DNA from: Thalassospira sp. MCCC 1A01428
GTDB lineage: Bacteria; Pseudomonadota; Alphaproteobacteria; Rhodospirillales; Thalassospiraceae
Direction of reading: 5' to 3'
Assembly: GCF_002115825.1 (NCBI RefSeq)
Contig: NZ_JFJZ01000038.1
Span: forward strand, 1 to 45,427
DNA: 45,427 bases
This document shows positions 33,725 to 43,271 of the stretch, piece by piece (positions within the stretch are counted from its first letter, which is position 1; each line of letters begins with the position of its first letter). Position numbers and translations under genes: made by a program. The notes under the pieces were generated by a model, which saw only the letters and a program-made list of their open reading frames with translations, was not told where the DNA came from and made no database searches.

Positions 33725-35098
33725 ATGACTGATCACATTGTTTCTGCAAAAAAGGACCCGGCAGCAAGTATGGGCGAACTGCACTATATGTCCGGTTTTG
33801 GTAATGATTTTGAAACCGAATGCTTGCCAGGCGTGCTGCCGCAGGGGCAAAACAGCCCGCAAAAATGTGCCTATGGCTTGTATGCCGAACAGCTTTCCGG
33901 GTCGCCCTTTACCGCACCACGTGGCACCAACGAACGGTCGTGGCTGTATCGCATTCGGCCGAGCGTGCGCCACAATGGCCGATTTGAAACACTTGATTTG
34001 CCGCATTGGAAAACAGCCCCCTGCCTGAATGATCATAGTCTGGCACTGGGGCAGTTACGATGGGACCCGGTTGAGATGCCAACCACCCCGACCGATTTTA
34101 TTGCCGGGATGCGCACCATTACCACGGCAGGTGATGCATTGGGCCAGTCGGGCATGGCGACACATGTTTATGTGTGCAATGCCGATATGGTTGACGATTA
34201 CTTTTTTAATGCCGATGCGGAATTGCTGGTGGTGCCGCAAATTGGCGCGCTGCGCATTTTTACCGAATTGGGCGTTATGGACGTCGCGCCGTTAGAAGTG
34301 GCGCTAATCCCGCGCGGCATGATGTTTAAGGTTTCCATTCTCGATGCGGGGGCCGATGGTGGGGCGCGGGGGTATGTGTGCGAAAATTACGGGGCGAAAT
34401 TTACCTTGCCGGAACGCGGGCCGATTGGCGCAAACTGCCTTGCCAATCCGCGTGATTTTAAAACGCCCGTTGCCGCCTATGAAGACAAGGAAACACCGTG
34501 CCGGGTACTGGTTAAATGGTGCGGGCAGTTTCATGTCACTGAAATTGGCCATTCGCCGCTGGACGTTGTGGGCTGGCACGGCAATTACACCCCGTTCAAA
34601 TACGATTTGCGTACTTTTTCGCCGGTTGGCGCCATTTTGTTTGATCATCCGGATCCGTCGATTTTTACCGTGTTAACAGCGCCATCGGGCGAAGCCGGCA
34701 CGGCGAATATCGATTTTGTTATTTTTCCACCACGCTGGATGGTGGCGGAAAACACCTTTCGCCCGCCTTGGTATCATCGCAACATCATGAGCGAGTTTAT
34801 GGGCCTGATCGAGGGCCAGTATGATGCCAAGGAACAGGGGTTTGTTCCCGGCGGCATGAGCCTGCATAACATGATGTTGGCCCATGGCCCCGATACCGAA
34901 GGTTTTACCAAGGCATCGGAAACAAAGCTGGAGCCGGTCAAACAGGAAGGCACGATGGCCTTTATGTTTGAAACCCGTTTTCCCCAGCAACTGACCCGCT
35001 TTGCCGCCGAACTGCCCGGCTTGCAAAACGATTATCAGGATTGCTGGCAAGGGTTGGAACGCCGGTTTGACGGCACCCCGGAAGGCCGTCAGGACTAG
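33725..35098 (+). CDS. hmgA: Homogentisate 1,2-dioxygenase
   Basis: An Fe(II) ring-cleaving dioxygenase that turns homogentisate into maleylacetoacetate, in the cytoplasm. It has 457 aa, close to the usual 430-450. The N-terminus shows [19 protein letters not shown] and [19 protein letters not shown]. The C-terminal cupin carries the iron ligands in [20 protein letters not shown] (His and Glu) and [12 protein letters not shown] (His), all conserved. ATG 33725 follows AGGGAGAAGG by 3-6 bases. An in-frame ATG 32 codons earlier would overlap the marR gene and run through the operator. Confidence 0.95.
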   Translation: MTDHIVSAKKDPAASMGELHYMSGFGNDFETECLPGVLPQGQNSPQKCAYGLYAEQLSGSPFTAPRGTNERSWLYRIRPSVRHNGRFETLDLPHWKTAPCLNDHSLALGQLRWDPVEMPTTPTDFIAGMRTITTAGDALGQSGMATHVYVCNADMVDDYFFNADAELLVVPQIGALRIFTELGVMDVAPLEVALIPRGMMFKVSILDAGADGGARGYVCENYGAKFTLPERGPIGANCLANPRDFKTPVAAYEDKETPCRVLVKWCGQFHVTEIGHSPLDVVGWHGNYTPFKYDLRTFSPVGAILFDHPDPSIFTVLTAPSGEAGTANIDFVIFPPRWMVAENTFRPPWYHRNIMSEFMGLIEGQYDAKEQGFVPGGMSLHNMMLAHGPDTEGFTKASETKLEPVKQEGTMAFMFETRFPQQLTRFAAELPGLQNDYQDCWQGLERRFDGTPEGRQD

Positions 35099-35105
35099 TG
35101 TTAAA

Positions 35106-35134
35106 GCCGGTTGATCGATTTCCGATCAACCGGC
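35106..35134 (+). other. Hairpin after hmgA
   Basis: GCCGGTTGATCG / CGATCAACCGGC, a perfect 12-bp stem with a 5-base loop 8 bp after the stop codon. It lacks a T-run, so it may stabilise the hmgA message or terminate weakly, allowing readthrough into fahA. A second small hairpin, CGCGGC-ATAA-GCCGCG, follows at 35175-35190. Confidence 0.5.
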
Positions 35135-35319
35135 CCTCAATCGGCGGGCTGGCTTTTTGAAAGCCCTTGCCTTACGCGGCATAAGCCGCGCGGGGCCGTC
35201 CGTCGCACCTAACCACGTCCCGGCGCGTTGACCTCGCAGAGACGTGGAAAACCCGAATTTCACTATTTGAAATATGATTTTAAAAATGACCGGAAACATT
35301 CGGCAAGGAGACAGGACCG

Positions 35320-36330
35320 ATGAAATTTGCCACCCTGAAAGACGGCAGCCGTGATGGAAAGCTGGTTTTGGTATCAGGCGATTTAACCCGCTATATCGCG
35401 TGCGATCATGCCCCGAACCTGCAATTTGCCCTTGATCACTGGAATGATCTGGCGGCTCCGTTGGCCGATATTGCAACCCGGCTGGAAAGCGACACCGATT
35501 ATGGCCAGCCGTTTGATCAAAAACAGGCCCATTCACCGCTGCCGCGTGCCTATCAGTGGGCGGACGGGTCGGCTTATGTCAATCATGTGGAATTGGTGCG
35601 CAAGGCGCGCGGGGCTGAAATTCCCGAAAGTTTCTGGACCGATCCATTGATGTATCAAGGTGGATCAGACAGCTTTCTGGCCCCGACGGACCCGATTATT
35701 CTGGGCGATGAAGCCTGGGGTATTGATATGGAAGGCGAAGTTGCCGTGATTACGGGCGACGTGCCGATGGGTGTGTCCCCCGAAGAAGCCCGCAAATGCA
35801 TTCGGTTGGTGATGCTGGTTAATGATGTGTCGTTACGTGGTTTGATTCCGGGCGAACTGGCAAAGGGATTTGGTTTTTTCCAGTCTAAGCCGTCATCGGC
35901 CTTTTCACCTGTTGCGGTAACGCCTGATGAACTTGGTGATGCCTGGGATGGTGGCAAGGTGCATTTGCCCCTGAATGTGGATTTGAACGGCAAACCCTTT
36001 GGCCGTGCCAATGCCGGGATCGACATGACGTTTGATTTTGGCCAGCTGGTGGCCCATGCCGCCAAAACCCGCCCGCTATGCGCGGGTAGCATTGTGGGGT
36101 CGGGCACGGTTTCGAACAAACTGAACGGCGAACCGGGCAAACCGGTGGCCGATGGCGGGGCGGGCTATTCCTGCATTGCCGAAATTCGCATGATCGAAAC
36201 CATTCGCGATGGCAAACCGGCAACGCCATTTATGCAGTTTGGCGATAATGTTAAAATCAGCATGTGCAACCGGGATGGACAATCGATTTTTGGTATGATT
36301 GATCAAACGGTTGAAAAATATAACGGTTAA
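35320..36330 (+). CDS. fahA: Fumarylacetoacetase (FAH family)
   Basis: Hydrolyses fumarylacetoacetate to fumarate and acetoacetate, the last step of tyrosine degradation. The 336-aa protein is of the shorter bacterial type. The catalytic FAH domain (about residues 95-330) carries the metal-binding acids in MEGEVAVITGDVPMGVS and LVMLVNDVSLRGLIPGELA, the GFGFFQSKPSSAFSPVAVTP loop, and GSIVGSGTVSN near residue 258. AAGGAG is 10 bases before the ATG. It lies 221 bp after hmgA on the same strand, with two hairpins between, and is followed by a strong terminator. Confidence 0.92.
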   Translation: MKFATLKDGSRDGKLVLVSGDLTRYIACDHAPNLQFALDHWNDLAAPLADIATRLESDTDYGQPFDQKQAHSPLPRAYQWADGSAYVNHVELVRKARGAEIPESFWTDPLMYQGGSDSFLAPTDPIILGDEAWGIDMEGEVAVITGDVPMGVSPEEARKCIRLVMLVNDVSLRGLIPGELAKGFGFFQSKPSSAFSPVAVTPDELGDAWDGGKVHLPLNVDLNGKPFGRANAGIDMTFDFGQLVAHAAKTRPLCAGSIVGSGTVSNKLNGEPGKPVADGGAGYSCIAEIRMIETIRDGKPATPFMQFGDNVKISMCNRDGQSIFGMIDQTVEKYNG

Positions 36331-36362
36331 ACTTGCGGGCTTGCTCGACGTGGCCCAAAGAC

Positions 36363-36396
36363 AAAACCCCTGCCAGCATATGCTGGCAGGGGTTTT
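36363..36396. terminator. Bidirectional terminator between fahA and the deacylase gene
   Basis: AAAACCCCTGCCAGCA / TGCTGGCAGGGGTTTT, a 16-bp perfect stem, lies between two convergent genes with A and T runs on both sides. Confidence 0.92.
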
Positions 36397-36437
36397 ATTG
36401 TTAATCAGAACGTTTTGATGACGGTGAAAAAGGAGGG

Positions 36438-37880
36438 TCAGCTTGGGTCGCGGTCTAATACCACGCCTGCACGGTTTCCTTTGTTTGCTCCATCGGCCCA
36501 GCTTTCCCGGCCATTTACCCATACATTTTTAATGCCATGCGCCGGTGTTTTGGGTTTTTCGTAGGTTGCACCGGATTCAATTGTTGCCGGATCAAACAGC
36601 ACCAGATCGGCATATCCGCCTTCCCTGATCCGTCCGCGGTCCTTAAGGCCAAAGCGATCAGCAGGCATTGATGTCATGCGTTTTACACCTTCTTCCAGTG
36701 TAAACAGGCCGATATCGCGCACATAATGGCCTAAAACACGCGGGAATGTGCCCCACACGCGGGGGTGCGAATGGTCGCCGCGTGCTATGCCGTCCGAGCA
36801 GATGATGGTGTGTTCGAACGACAGAATGCGCCTTACATCACTTTCATCCATGATGAAGAAAATGCCGGTGGCGGGGAGCAAACGCTCCATCGCGGTATCG
36901 AGGTCGGTGTTCCATTCCCTGGCAATATCGGCCAGATCACGACCGGCCATTTTCGGATAAGCCAGTGATTCCGCCACAATCACGCGGGTGGCCTGGCGAT
37001 GGCGCCCGGAATTAAGCATGGTCGAGGATGCCGTCCAGGGTGTGGTATCAAGACTGACATCCTGATCAAGCATCGCCTTGCTAAACATTGGCAGGGTAAT
37101 TTCCGACTGACCGTGATTGGCGAGCCCGGCACATTTATGATGACTAACATGTACCCCGCAACAGGCTTCGCGCCCGATTTCAAGGGTTTCTTCAAGGGCT
37201 TCAATGCCCTGGTCGCCTTCGTCGCGCATATGGGTGACGTAAAGTTTGCCATGTGCCCTGGCAATGCGGGCCATGGCAATGGCTTCGGCGGTGGTGGCCG
37301 CGCGCGCAGGCGGATAAAACAGGCCGGTTGAAACACCAATCCCGCCTTCGCCCAGAGCCTGATCAAGCGATTTTTCCATTGCTTTTAATTCGGCGGCGTC
37401 TGCCGGGCGGCCAAGGTCGGCAACCTCGTTGATACGCAGGGTGCCATGCCCGATCAGGCAGGCGGAATTAACAGCGGCGGGGGATTGGCGTAACTGGTTG
37501 CGATAATCGGCAAACCGGGCAAAGCGGGGGCGGGTGGATGTCAGGATCATGCCCAGGGGTTGGGGTAGAATATCAATGGTTGCCGTAAGGGGGGCAATTG
37601 AAAAACCGCAATTGCCCGCAATGATTGTTGTCACACCCTGGCTAAGCATACAATCCATGCCCGGGTCAGTCAGCAGGGCTTCGTCGTGGTGAACATGCGG
37701 GTCGATAAAGCCGGGTGCAAGGGTTAAACCGGTGCAATCAACATCGCGTCCGCCATGCCATTTTGACAGTTCGCCAACGGCGACAATCCGATCGTCACGG
37801 ATTGCGACATCACCGTGTATGCGTGTTTGGCCTGTGCCATCCACGATATCGGCGTTGCGAAAAATGACGTCAGCTTGCAT
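36438..37880 (-). CDS. N-acyl-D-amino-acid deacylase (amidohydrolase)
   Basis: A zinc amidohydrolase of the D-aminoacylase family that removes the acyl group from N-acyl-D-amino acids (or N-acyl-D-glutamate/aspartate). The 480 aa hold the first metal motif PGFIDPHVHHDEALL (His-x-His, about residues 57-71) and the cysteine ligand in TTIIAGNCGFSIAPL (about 84-98). CGVHVSHHKCAG gives further histidine ligands, and SDGIARGDHSHPRVWGTFPR carries the catalytic Asp. The ending GYADLVLFDPATI is typical. It is the last gene of a TRAP operon, so the transporter probably brings in its substrate or product. The exact amino acid cannot be told. Confidence 0.88.
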   Translation of the reverse strand: MQADVIFRNADIVDGTGQTRIHGDVAIRDDRIVAVGELSKWHGGRDVDCTGLTLAPGFIDPHVHHDEALLTDPGMDCMLSQGVTTIIAGNCGFSIAPLTATIDILPQPLGMILTSTRPRFARFADYRNQLRQSPAAVNSACLIGHGTLRINEVADLGRPADAAELKAMEKSLDQALGEGGIGVSTGLFYPPARAATTAEAIAMARIARAHGKLYVTHMRDEGDQGIEALEETLEIGREACCGVHVSHHKCAGLANHGQSEITLPMFSKAMLDQDVSLDTTPWTASSTMLNSGRHRQATRVIVAESLAYPKMAGRDLADIAREWNTDLDTAMERLLPATGIFFIMDESDVRRILSFEHTIICSDGIARGDHSHPRVWGTFPRVLGHYVRDIGLFTLEEGVKRMTSMPADRFGLKDRGRIREGGYADLVLFDPATIESGATYEKPKTPAHGIKNVWVNGRESWADGANKGNRAGVVLDRDPS

Positions 37881-37979
37881 CGTCGGAAACTCCAGAATGC
37901 TTATAATTTATTGTTGTTCAGGCGTGTTTATGGGCGACCCTCGGTTGGGCCATTATGAAAAATGCCTGCATATTCGGCC

Positions 37980-38522
37980 TTAGTTGAACGTGTCGGCTTG
38001 TGCGGGTGCAGAAGGCGGGGCGTCATCGCCCGCCCAACGGGCTATGACATGGACAAAGATGATCACGATCATGAGGGGCACCGCAATCGCGACCCAGAGT
38101 GTCGAGAAATCAAGCGCGTCGGCCATTGTCCGGCTGTGGCGCAGAAGAAACCCCCGGGCCGGATTATTGCCAGGGCCAAAAAAGCAGTACCAGAGAACCG
38201 GGGTAAGATAGATGATCACAACGGCAGACTGGACGGTGCCGGTTATAATGCCCATTAGTTTGCCACCATTGCCCTCGCTTGTAAAAAGGGCGGGGTCGAA
38301 ACGGCGTTTAAAGCTCATGGTCGCGCCGATAAGACCCGCCCATATCATGGCATAACGGGCCAGTTCTTCTGTCCAGGAGGGCGGCGAGGCGAACAGATAA
38401 CGGGCGATAACCTGCAACAATACCGACCCCACCAGCACCGTCAGTGCGATAATGGCAATAAAGCATGCAAGTTGATCAAGACCGTGGCTGATTGCCATGG
38501 CTGTTTTTCGGATCGTGTTCAC
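37980..38522 (-). CDS. TRAP transporter small permease (DctQ family), system 2
   Basis: A membrane protein of about 180 aa with four hydrophobic segments (CFIAIIALTVLVGSVLLQVI, YAMIWAGLIGATMSF, and two C-terminal ones). The family region RYLFASPPSWTEELARYAMI is present. It links the binding protein to the large permease. Two GTG starts are possible. I prefer 38522, which has GGAGG 8 bases upstream; GTG 38528 lies only 2 bases after that site. It follows the binding-protein gene by about 16 bp and precedes the deacylase by 99 bp. Confidence 0.83.
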   Translation of the reverse strand: MNTIRKTAMAISHGLDQLACFIAIIALTVLVGSVLLQVIARYLFASPPSWTEELARYAMIWAGLIGATMSFKRRFDPALFTSEGNGGKLMGIITGTVQSAVVIIYLTPVLWYCFFGPGNNPARGFLLRHSRTMADALDFSTLWVAIAVPLMIVIIFVHVIARWAGDDAPPSAPAQADTFN

Positions 38523-38538
38523 CTTCACCGCCTCCTGC

Positions 38539-39537
38539 TTAATTACGAACCAATTTGAGCGCGTCGAGATACTTTTGTAAGTCGTCGGCGGCCATGATTG
38601 ACGTCCATGTCGGAGCTGTCGCCTTCACCATCTTGTCGCGCTCGCCCGGTTCCAGTTGGGAAATGGTGACACCTGCCTTTTCCATTCGGGCCATGACGCT
38701 GGTGCTCCAGTTCGCCAGCCATTCACGATTGGCCGCAATCCCGGCATCAAGTGCCTTGTCGATTTCGGCTTTTTCGTTGGCCGGTAATGTTTCGTACCAG
38801 TCGTTGGAAACAAAAACGGCACGGGCTGAAGGCGAAATATCGGCCGGTGTGAAATGCGTCAGAAAAGCAGTGTGACCGGTTCTAAGCGAGGAATTCGGCG
38901 GATTGAGATAGCCATCGGCAATTCCGACCTGAATGGCATTTGCAACTTCTGACCATGCGACGATTGTGCCATTGGCACCCAGGGCTTCTTCATATTCCAG
39001 CTGTTCGGCATTAAGGGCGCGCAACCGCAAACCTTTAAGGTCAGACATTTTGGTGACGTCACGCTGGCTGTTGTGAATGCCAATGCCGACGCCGATATAG
39101 TTGAATCCGGCAAGGCGAACGCCGTTTTCAAGCAGTGGCTTGTTCATTTCGTCAAGAAGGTCGCTTTTTTCAATAACAGCGTCAAATTCAGCGCTGTCCT
39201 TGAACATGAAAGGCAGCAAAATGCCTTTTAGAAGCGGGCTCATGCCAACACCGGTGGAAACGGTTGCCAGATCGATTTCGACCAGCCCCTGGGCTGTTGC
39301 GTCGAACCGTTCCTTTTCGCTGCCTAAGGTATCGGACGGGAAAACAACCGCCTTGAAGTCTGTACCTTTTAACGCATCGGCAAAGCCGTGAACAAAGGCG
39401 GCTTCGGCATTGGTGGTCGGGTCATCAATGCCGTTCATGGCGATTTTAACATCGGCGGCGAATGCCGGTGCCACCATTGTCGTCGTTAATAACAGGCTGA
39501 GAGAGGCAAGAGCCTTCCCGGATTTCATCAAGGTCAT
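38539..39537 (-). CDS. TRAP transporter periplasmic solute-binding protein (DctP family), system 2
   Basis: A 332-aa receptor with a signal peptide (LASLSLLLTTTMVAPAFA, cut before ADVKIAMNG). The conserved ligand-arginine segment reads SDLKGLRLRALNAEQLEYEE (about residue 160), and NAIQVGIADGYLNPPNSS follows. It is expected to bind an acylated amino acid or similar anion, as suggested by the deacylase in the operon. ATG 39537 was chosen because GAGGAG lies about 10 bases upstream; a longer frame overlaps the large-permease gene. The order large permease, binding protein, small permease is unusual, since P-Q-M is most common. Confidence 0.88.
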   Translation of the reverse strand: MTLMKSGKALASLSLLLTTTMVAPAFAADVKIAMNGIDDPTTNAEAAFVHGFADALKGTDFKAVVFPSDTLGSEKERFDATAQGLVEIDLATVSTGVGMSPLLKGILLPFMFKDSAEFDAVIEKSDLLDEMNKPLLENGVRLAGFNYIGVGIGIHNSQRDVTKMSDLKGLRLRALNAEQLEYEEALGANGTIVAWSEVANAIQVGIADGYLNPPNSSLRTGHTAFLTHFTPADISPSARAVFVSNDWYETLPANEKAEIDKALDAGIAANREWLANWSTSVMARMEKAGVTISQLEPGERDKMVKATAPTWTSIMAADDLQKYLDALKLVRN

Positions 39538-39574
39538 GTTACGTGAACTCCTCTGTTGTACCCTTTTTTTGTTA

Positions 39575-40861
39575 TCAGCTAAGCCCCAGGGCATGTGGCA
39601 GAGCCAGTGAGATGGCCGGAAAGAAAGTCAGCACGACCAGCAGGATGACTTCGGCAAAGAAAAACGGCAGGGTTGCGCGGATCAATCGCCAGTAATTGAT
39701 GTTGCATGTTGTCGCCAAAATCAGCAGGACCCCGCCGATGGGGGGCGATAAAAGCCCCGTTGAAATATTGAAGCAGATAACGATGCCGAGATGGACCGGA
39801 TCAATGCCCATCGCCAGCGCAACGGGAACAAAGATGGGAGCGAACAATGCCACAGCAGCTTTGACATCCATTGCCATGCCCGCGATCAAAAATACCACAT
39901 TGACCAGCATCAGATATTGCAGCGGGCCAAGGCCCCATTCCGTGATCTGGGCGGCAATGGCCTGCGGCAGGCGATCAAGGGCGGCAATATAGGAAAAGGT
40001 CGAAATCGCACATAAAATGATAAACAGCGCACCCAACAAAACAGCGGTGCGGATGGCACTTTGGCGTACGGCTTCCAGATCAAGTTTGCGATATGAAAAA
40101 CCAATGATCAGGGCTGCGCCAACCGCTACTGCCGCTGCCTCGGCCGGTGTCATGATGCCAAAAAGCGTGCCACCCAAAATGATGATGGGCAGGGTCATTG
40201 CGGGCAGGGCGCGAAAAAACGATTTTTTGATCGGGGGGATGGTTGCCGGGTCGCCACCACCTGGATGATCATCGCGCCAGGCATAAAAGGCGTTCATTAC
40301 CATCAGGACTGCGGCCAACAGAAGCCCCGGTACAACACCGGCAGCAAACAGGGCCGTAACCGATGTATTCATCAACGCGCCGTAAAAAATCAGGATGCTG
40401 GACGGCGGAATGATCGGTCCGATGATAGAGGACGCGCCGGTAATGGCGACGGCATAATCCAGCGAATAACCGCGTTTTTGCATTTCGGGGACCAGCGAAT
40501 TGCCAAGGGCTGCCGCATCGGACACCGCCGACCCGGACACACCGGCAAAGAACACGCTGGTGAGAACGTTGACATGGCCAAGCCCGCCTTTGACCCGCCC
40601 CAACAATGACATTGAAAAATCAATCAGCGCAGAAGCAATGCCGCCCCGGTTCATCAAATCCCCGGCAAAGATAAAAAGTGGCATTGCCAGAAAAGCAAAA
40701 ACGTCGAGCTGGCTAAACAGGCGTTGAGGCAGGGCCGCCATGAAATTGGCATGGTCGCCCAAAATAAACGTCATGATCGATGCCGCACCGATGACATACG
40801 CAATCGCCGCGCCAGATAGAAGCCCCGCTCCGATTAGGATAAGCAGAAATACCGCCTGCAT
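39575..40861 (-). CDS. TRAP transporter large permease (DctM family), system 2
   Basis: The main channel of the second TRAP transporter, 428 aa and about twelve membrane segments. Family loops are FAFLAMPLFIFAGDLMNRGG, FAGVSGSAVSDAAALGNSL, IIGPIIPPSSILIFYGAL and STGLLSPPIGGVLLILAT. It is the first gene of the operon and lies opposite a LysR regulator. The shared 133-bp region carries two perfect inverted repeats. GGGG and AGG stand shortly before its ATG. Confidence 0.92.
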   Translation of the reverse strand: MQAVFLLILIGAGLLSGAAIAYVIGAASIMTFILGDHANFMAALPQRLFSQLDVFAFLAMPLFIFAGDLMNRGGIASALIDFSMSLLGRVKGGLGHVNVLTSVFFAGVSGSAVSDAAALGNSLVPEMQKRGYSLDYAVAITGASSIIGPIIPPSSILIFYGALMNTSVTALFAAGVVPGLLLAAVLMVMNAFYAWRDDHPGGGDPATIPPIKKSFFRALPAMTLPIIILGGTLFGIMTPAEAAAVAVGAALIIGFSYRKLDLEAVRQSAIRTAVLLGALFIILCAISTFSYIAALDRLPQAIAAQITEWGLGPLQYLMLVNVVFLIAGMAMDVKAAVALFAPIFVPVALAMGIDPVHLGIVICFNISTGLLSPPIGGVLLILATTCNINYWRLIRATLPFFFAEVILLVVLTFFPAISLALPHALGLS

Positions 40862-40905
40862 CCTATTCCCCTTTCTGTTTTTTATTTAAAGCAAGACTGA
40901 AGTGC

Positions 40906-40922
40906 TTTCCTACGTTAGGAAA
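40906..40922. promoter_or_regulatory. Inverted repeat near the TRAP-2 operon promoter
   Basis: TTTCCTA-CGT-TAGGAAA is a perfect repeat with 7-bp arms, 45 bp before the large-permease start. It may be the activation site of the divergent LysR protein, or the site of another regulator. Confidence 0.45.
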
Positions 40923-40939
40923 TAGAAAATATTTATTTC

Positions 40940-40962
40940 ATCCATAGTAATATGCTATGGAT
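40940..40962. promoter_or_regulatory. LysR-type operator in the lysR/TRAP-2 divergent region
   Basis: ATCCATAG-TAATATG-CTATGGAT, a perfect repeat with 8-bp arms, contains a T-N11-A core. It lies 33 bp before the lysR start, the usual place of the recognition site through which LysR proteins repress themselves. Confidence 0.6.
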
Positions 40963-40994
40963 CGTGACAATTTGGTAAGGTACAGGAGCGCATT

Positions 40995-41888
40995 ATGCGC
41001 GGGATAACGCTTCAGCGATTGCAGGTATTTTGCGAGGTTTATGAACGCAATTCGATCAGTGCAGCGGCCCGCGCACTGGGGTTGTCGCAACCAACTGTTA
41101 GCAAGCATTTGCGCGATTTCGAGGCAGCATCGGGTCTGACGCTGTTTGTGCTGGAACGCGGGCGTATTTTACAAACGGCGGACGCCGATGCGATTTACAG
41201 CGAAAGCCGGTTTTTGCAGGATGGAATTGGTCAGCTTGAGGGGCGTATCGATGCGTTGAAAAAAGGGGTGGGTGGCAAACTTTCGGTGATGTCGATCGGC
41301 CTTATGATGAACCATTTTGTGCCCCAGGCCTGCGCCCGGCTGATGCAGAAAATGCCCCAATTGCGCCTGATCCTTGATATCAGCAAGGCGGCGCATCAAA
41401 TGGAATTGCTACATGCCGGGCTGATCGACCTTGGGATTATGGCCGGGCGGGTAACGATGCGCGACGAAGAATTTACCCTGTTGGGGCGTGGAAAGTTAAA
41501 GGCCATCGTGCCACGTGAAAACCCGCTTGCGCAAAAACGGCAAGTGACACTGGAACAGATTTTTGACTATCCGATGGTGGATACCACCGCACGCGGGCCG
41601 ATTGGCAATGTCCTTGAAGAAGCCCTTAGAACACGGGGGCTGAGCATGGCCGGGGCCGTGACCTGTAATTCGCTGGAAGCGGTGCCGCCGATGGCGCAAA
41701 TTCTGAAACGGTGCGCCATCATTGATGAATTTACAGCCCGTTCCCTGCTGCAAACCGATATTGTCTGTATTGACCTGGAACCAGCGATAAATTTTGATAT
41801 CTGGGCTGTGACCTTGTCCTCGACCGGGAACCGTAACGCCATTCGCCTTTTTTCCGATGCATTACGCAGTTTGCTGGCAGAAAGATAA
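40995..41888 (+). CDS. LysR-family transcriptional regulator
   Basis: A 297-aa LysR regulator. The N-terminal helix-turn-helix reads LQRLQVFCEVYERNSISAAA, then LGLSQPTVSKHLRDFEAASG (residues 6-48). The effector-binding domain starts near residue 90 (GGKLSVMSIGLMMNHFVP) and includes LIDLGIMAGRVTMRDEEF. It is divergent from the TRAP-2/deacylase operon and is its probable activator, with a transported or deacylated compound as co-inducer (inference). CAGGAG is 7 bases before the ATG. It ends at a terminator shared with the third TRAP system. Confidence 0.9.
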   Translation: MRGITLQRLQVFCEVYERNSISAAARALGLSQPTVSKHLRDFEAASGLTLFVLERGRILQTADADAIYSESRFLQDGIGQLEGRIDALKKGVGGKLSVMSIGLMMNHFVPQACARLMQKMPQLRLILDISKAAHQMELLHAGLIDLGIMAGRVTMRDEEFTLLGRGKLKAIVPRENPLAQKRQVTLEQIFDYPMVDTTARGPIGNVLEEALRTRGLSMAGAVTCNSLEAVPPMAQILKRCAIIDEFTARSLLQTDIVCIDLEPAINFDIWAVTLSSTGNRNAIRLFSDALRSLLAER

Positions 41889-41935
41889 GACACGGGCGGC
41901 AACAGGTCAGTGTAAAATCCGGTTATATACAAACA

Positions 41936-41965
41936 AAACCCCTGCCGACAAGACGACAGGGGTTT
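41936..41965. terminator. Bidirectional terminator between lysR and TRAP system 3
   Basis: AAACCCCTG / CAGGGGTTT, a 9-bp stem with a 12-base loop, has A and T runs outside. It separates convergent genes. Confidence 0.82.
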
Positions 41966-41991
41966 GTATGAAATACCGGTTTTGTTGGCTG

Positions 41992-43269
41992 TTAAAATGC
42001 CAGCCTTGGCAAAAATAATACCAGGTCGGGTAACATCAGCAGGGCAAAAACCAGCAGCAAAATGGCGGCCAGAAATGGCAGGGATTCCCGCACGTAATGT
42101 TCAACCCTGACATTCATGATCGCACAGACGGTATACATGGCAACACCGACCGGTGGTGTCATTGACCCCAGTGTTACCAGCGTCATCATCAGGATGCCGA
42201 AATGAACCGGATCAACACCAAGCTGTTTAATGATCGGCACAAAAATTGGCGTCAGCAGCAACACCAGAACCGTGCTTTCAACAAACAACCCGGCGACAAA
42301 CAGAATGCCCAGAATGGCAGCAACAATGGCAGTGGGGTTGCTTAAACCTGACAGCAGGGCGCCTGAAACGGTTTGCGGGATTTGCAAAAACGTAATGGCA
42401 AAACCGACCATGCCCGACATCAGAATAATCAACATGATCATGCCAATATCGGAAATAGCATCGGCCAACGCACGTTTGATATCGGTAAAGCTAAGCTCGC
42501 GGTGGCTGAAAACCCCGACAACAACGGCATATACCACGGCAAAGGAACCAACCTCGGACGGGGTGAACAGCCCGCCACGAATGGTAATGATCAGCAAGAC
42601 TGGAAACAGCAACGCCCATTTGGCTTCCCAAAAGGCTACGGCCAATTCACGCACGGTGGGTTTGCGCGCGTCCTTGGCAACATAATTGCGCTTTTTGGCG
42701 ATGATATAGGCAGTGACCATTAACACAATCATCATCAGCACACCGGGAATGATGCCAGCCAGAAACAGCCGCCCGATGGAAACATTGCCGACATACCCAT
42801 ACAGGATCAGCCCGATGGACGGGGGAATGGTGGCAGTGATAAGGGAACTTAGTGCGATAACAGCCGCGGAAAAGCCTTTGGAATAACCGTTCTCGATCAT
42901 TTTGGGGCCAATAACGCGCGCTTCCATAGCGGCGTCGGCCACGGCCGAACCGGAAATACCGCCCATCAAGGTCGACAGAATGATGGAAACCTGGGCCAGA
43001 CCACCGGCCATCCACGAAACGGCGATGTTGGAAAATTTAAACAGGCGGTCGGTGATGCCGCTTTCGTTCATCAAGTGACCGGCCAGCACAAAAAACGGCA
43101 CGGCCAGCAGGGGGAAACTTTGCGACACAGCGGCAATTTTTTGCACACCAATTGATAGTGGCATGACATTGGATGTGACAAAAAATGCGAAACCTGACAG
43201 GCCAATGGCAAAGGCCACCGGGGCGCCAATGATCAGGAAAAACAAAAAGATGGAACCGATCAACAGCAT
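41992..43269 (-). CDS. TRAP transporter large permease (DctM family), system 3
   Basis: A 425-aa channel protein with about twelve membrane segments. It has the family loops FPLLAVPFFVLAGHLMNESG, GGISGSAVADAAMEARVIG, TATIPPSIGLILYGYVGN and LGSMTPPVGVAMYTVCAIM. The last is typical of DctM subunits for C4-dicarboxylates or sugar acids, but the substrate cannot be read from sequence. It begins 2 bp after the small-permease stop, so the two are coupled, and it ends next to the bidirectional terminator. Confidence 0.92.
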   Translation of the reverse strand: MLLIGSIFLFFLIIGAPVAFAIGLSGFAFFVTSNVMPLSIGVQKIAAVSQSFPLLAVPFFVLAGHLMNESGITDRLFKFSNIAVSWMAGGLAQVSIILSTLMGGISGSAVADAAMEARVIGPKMIENGYSKGFSAAVIALSSLITATIPPSIGLILYGYVGNVSIGRLFLAGIIPGVLMMIVLMVTAYIIAKKRNYVAKDARKPTVRELAVAFWEAKWALLFPVLLIITIRGGLFTPSEVGSFAVVYAVVVGVFSHRELSFTDIKRALADAISDIGMIMLIILMSGMVGFAITFLQIPQTVSGALLSGLSNPTAIVAAILGILFVAGLFVESTVLVLLLTPIFVPIIKQLGVDPVHFGILMMTLVTLGSMTPPVGVAMYTVCAIMNVRVEHYVRESLPFLAAILLLVFALLMLPDLVLFLPRLAF

Positions 43270-43271
43270 GG

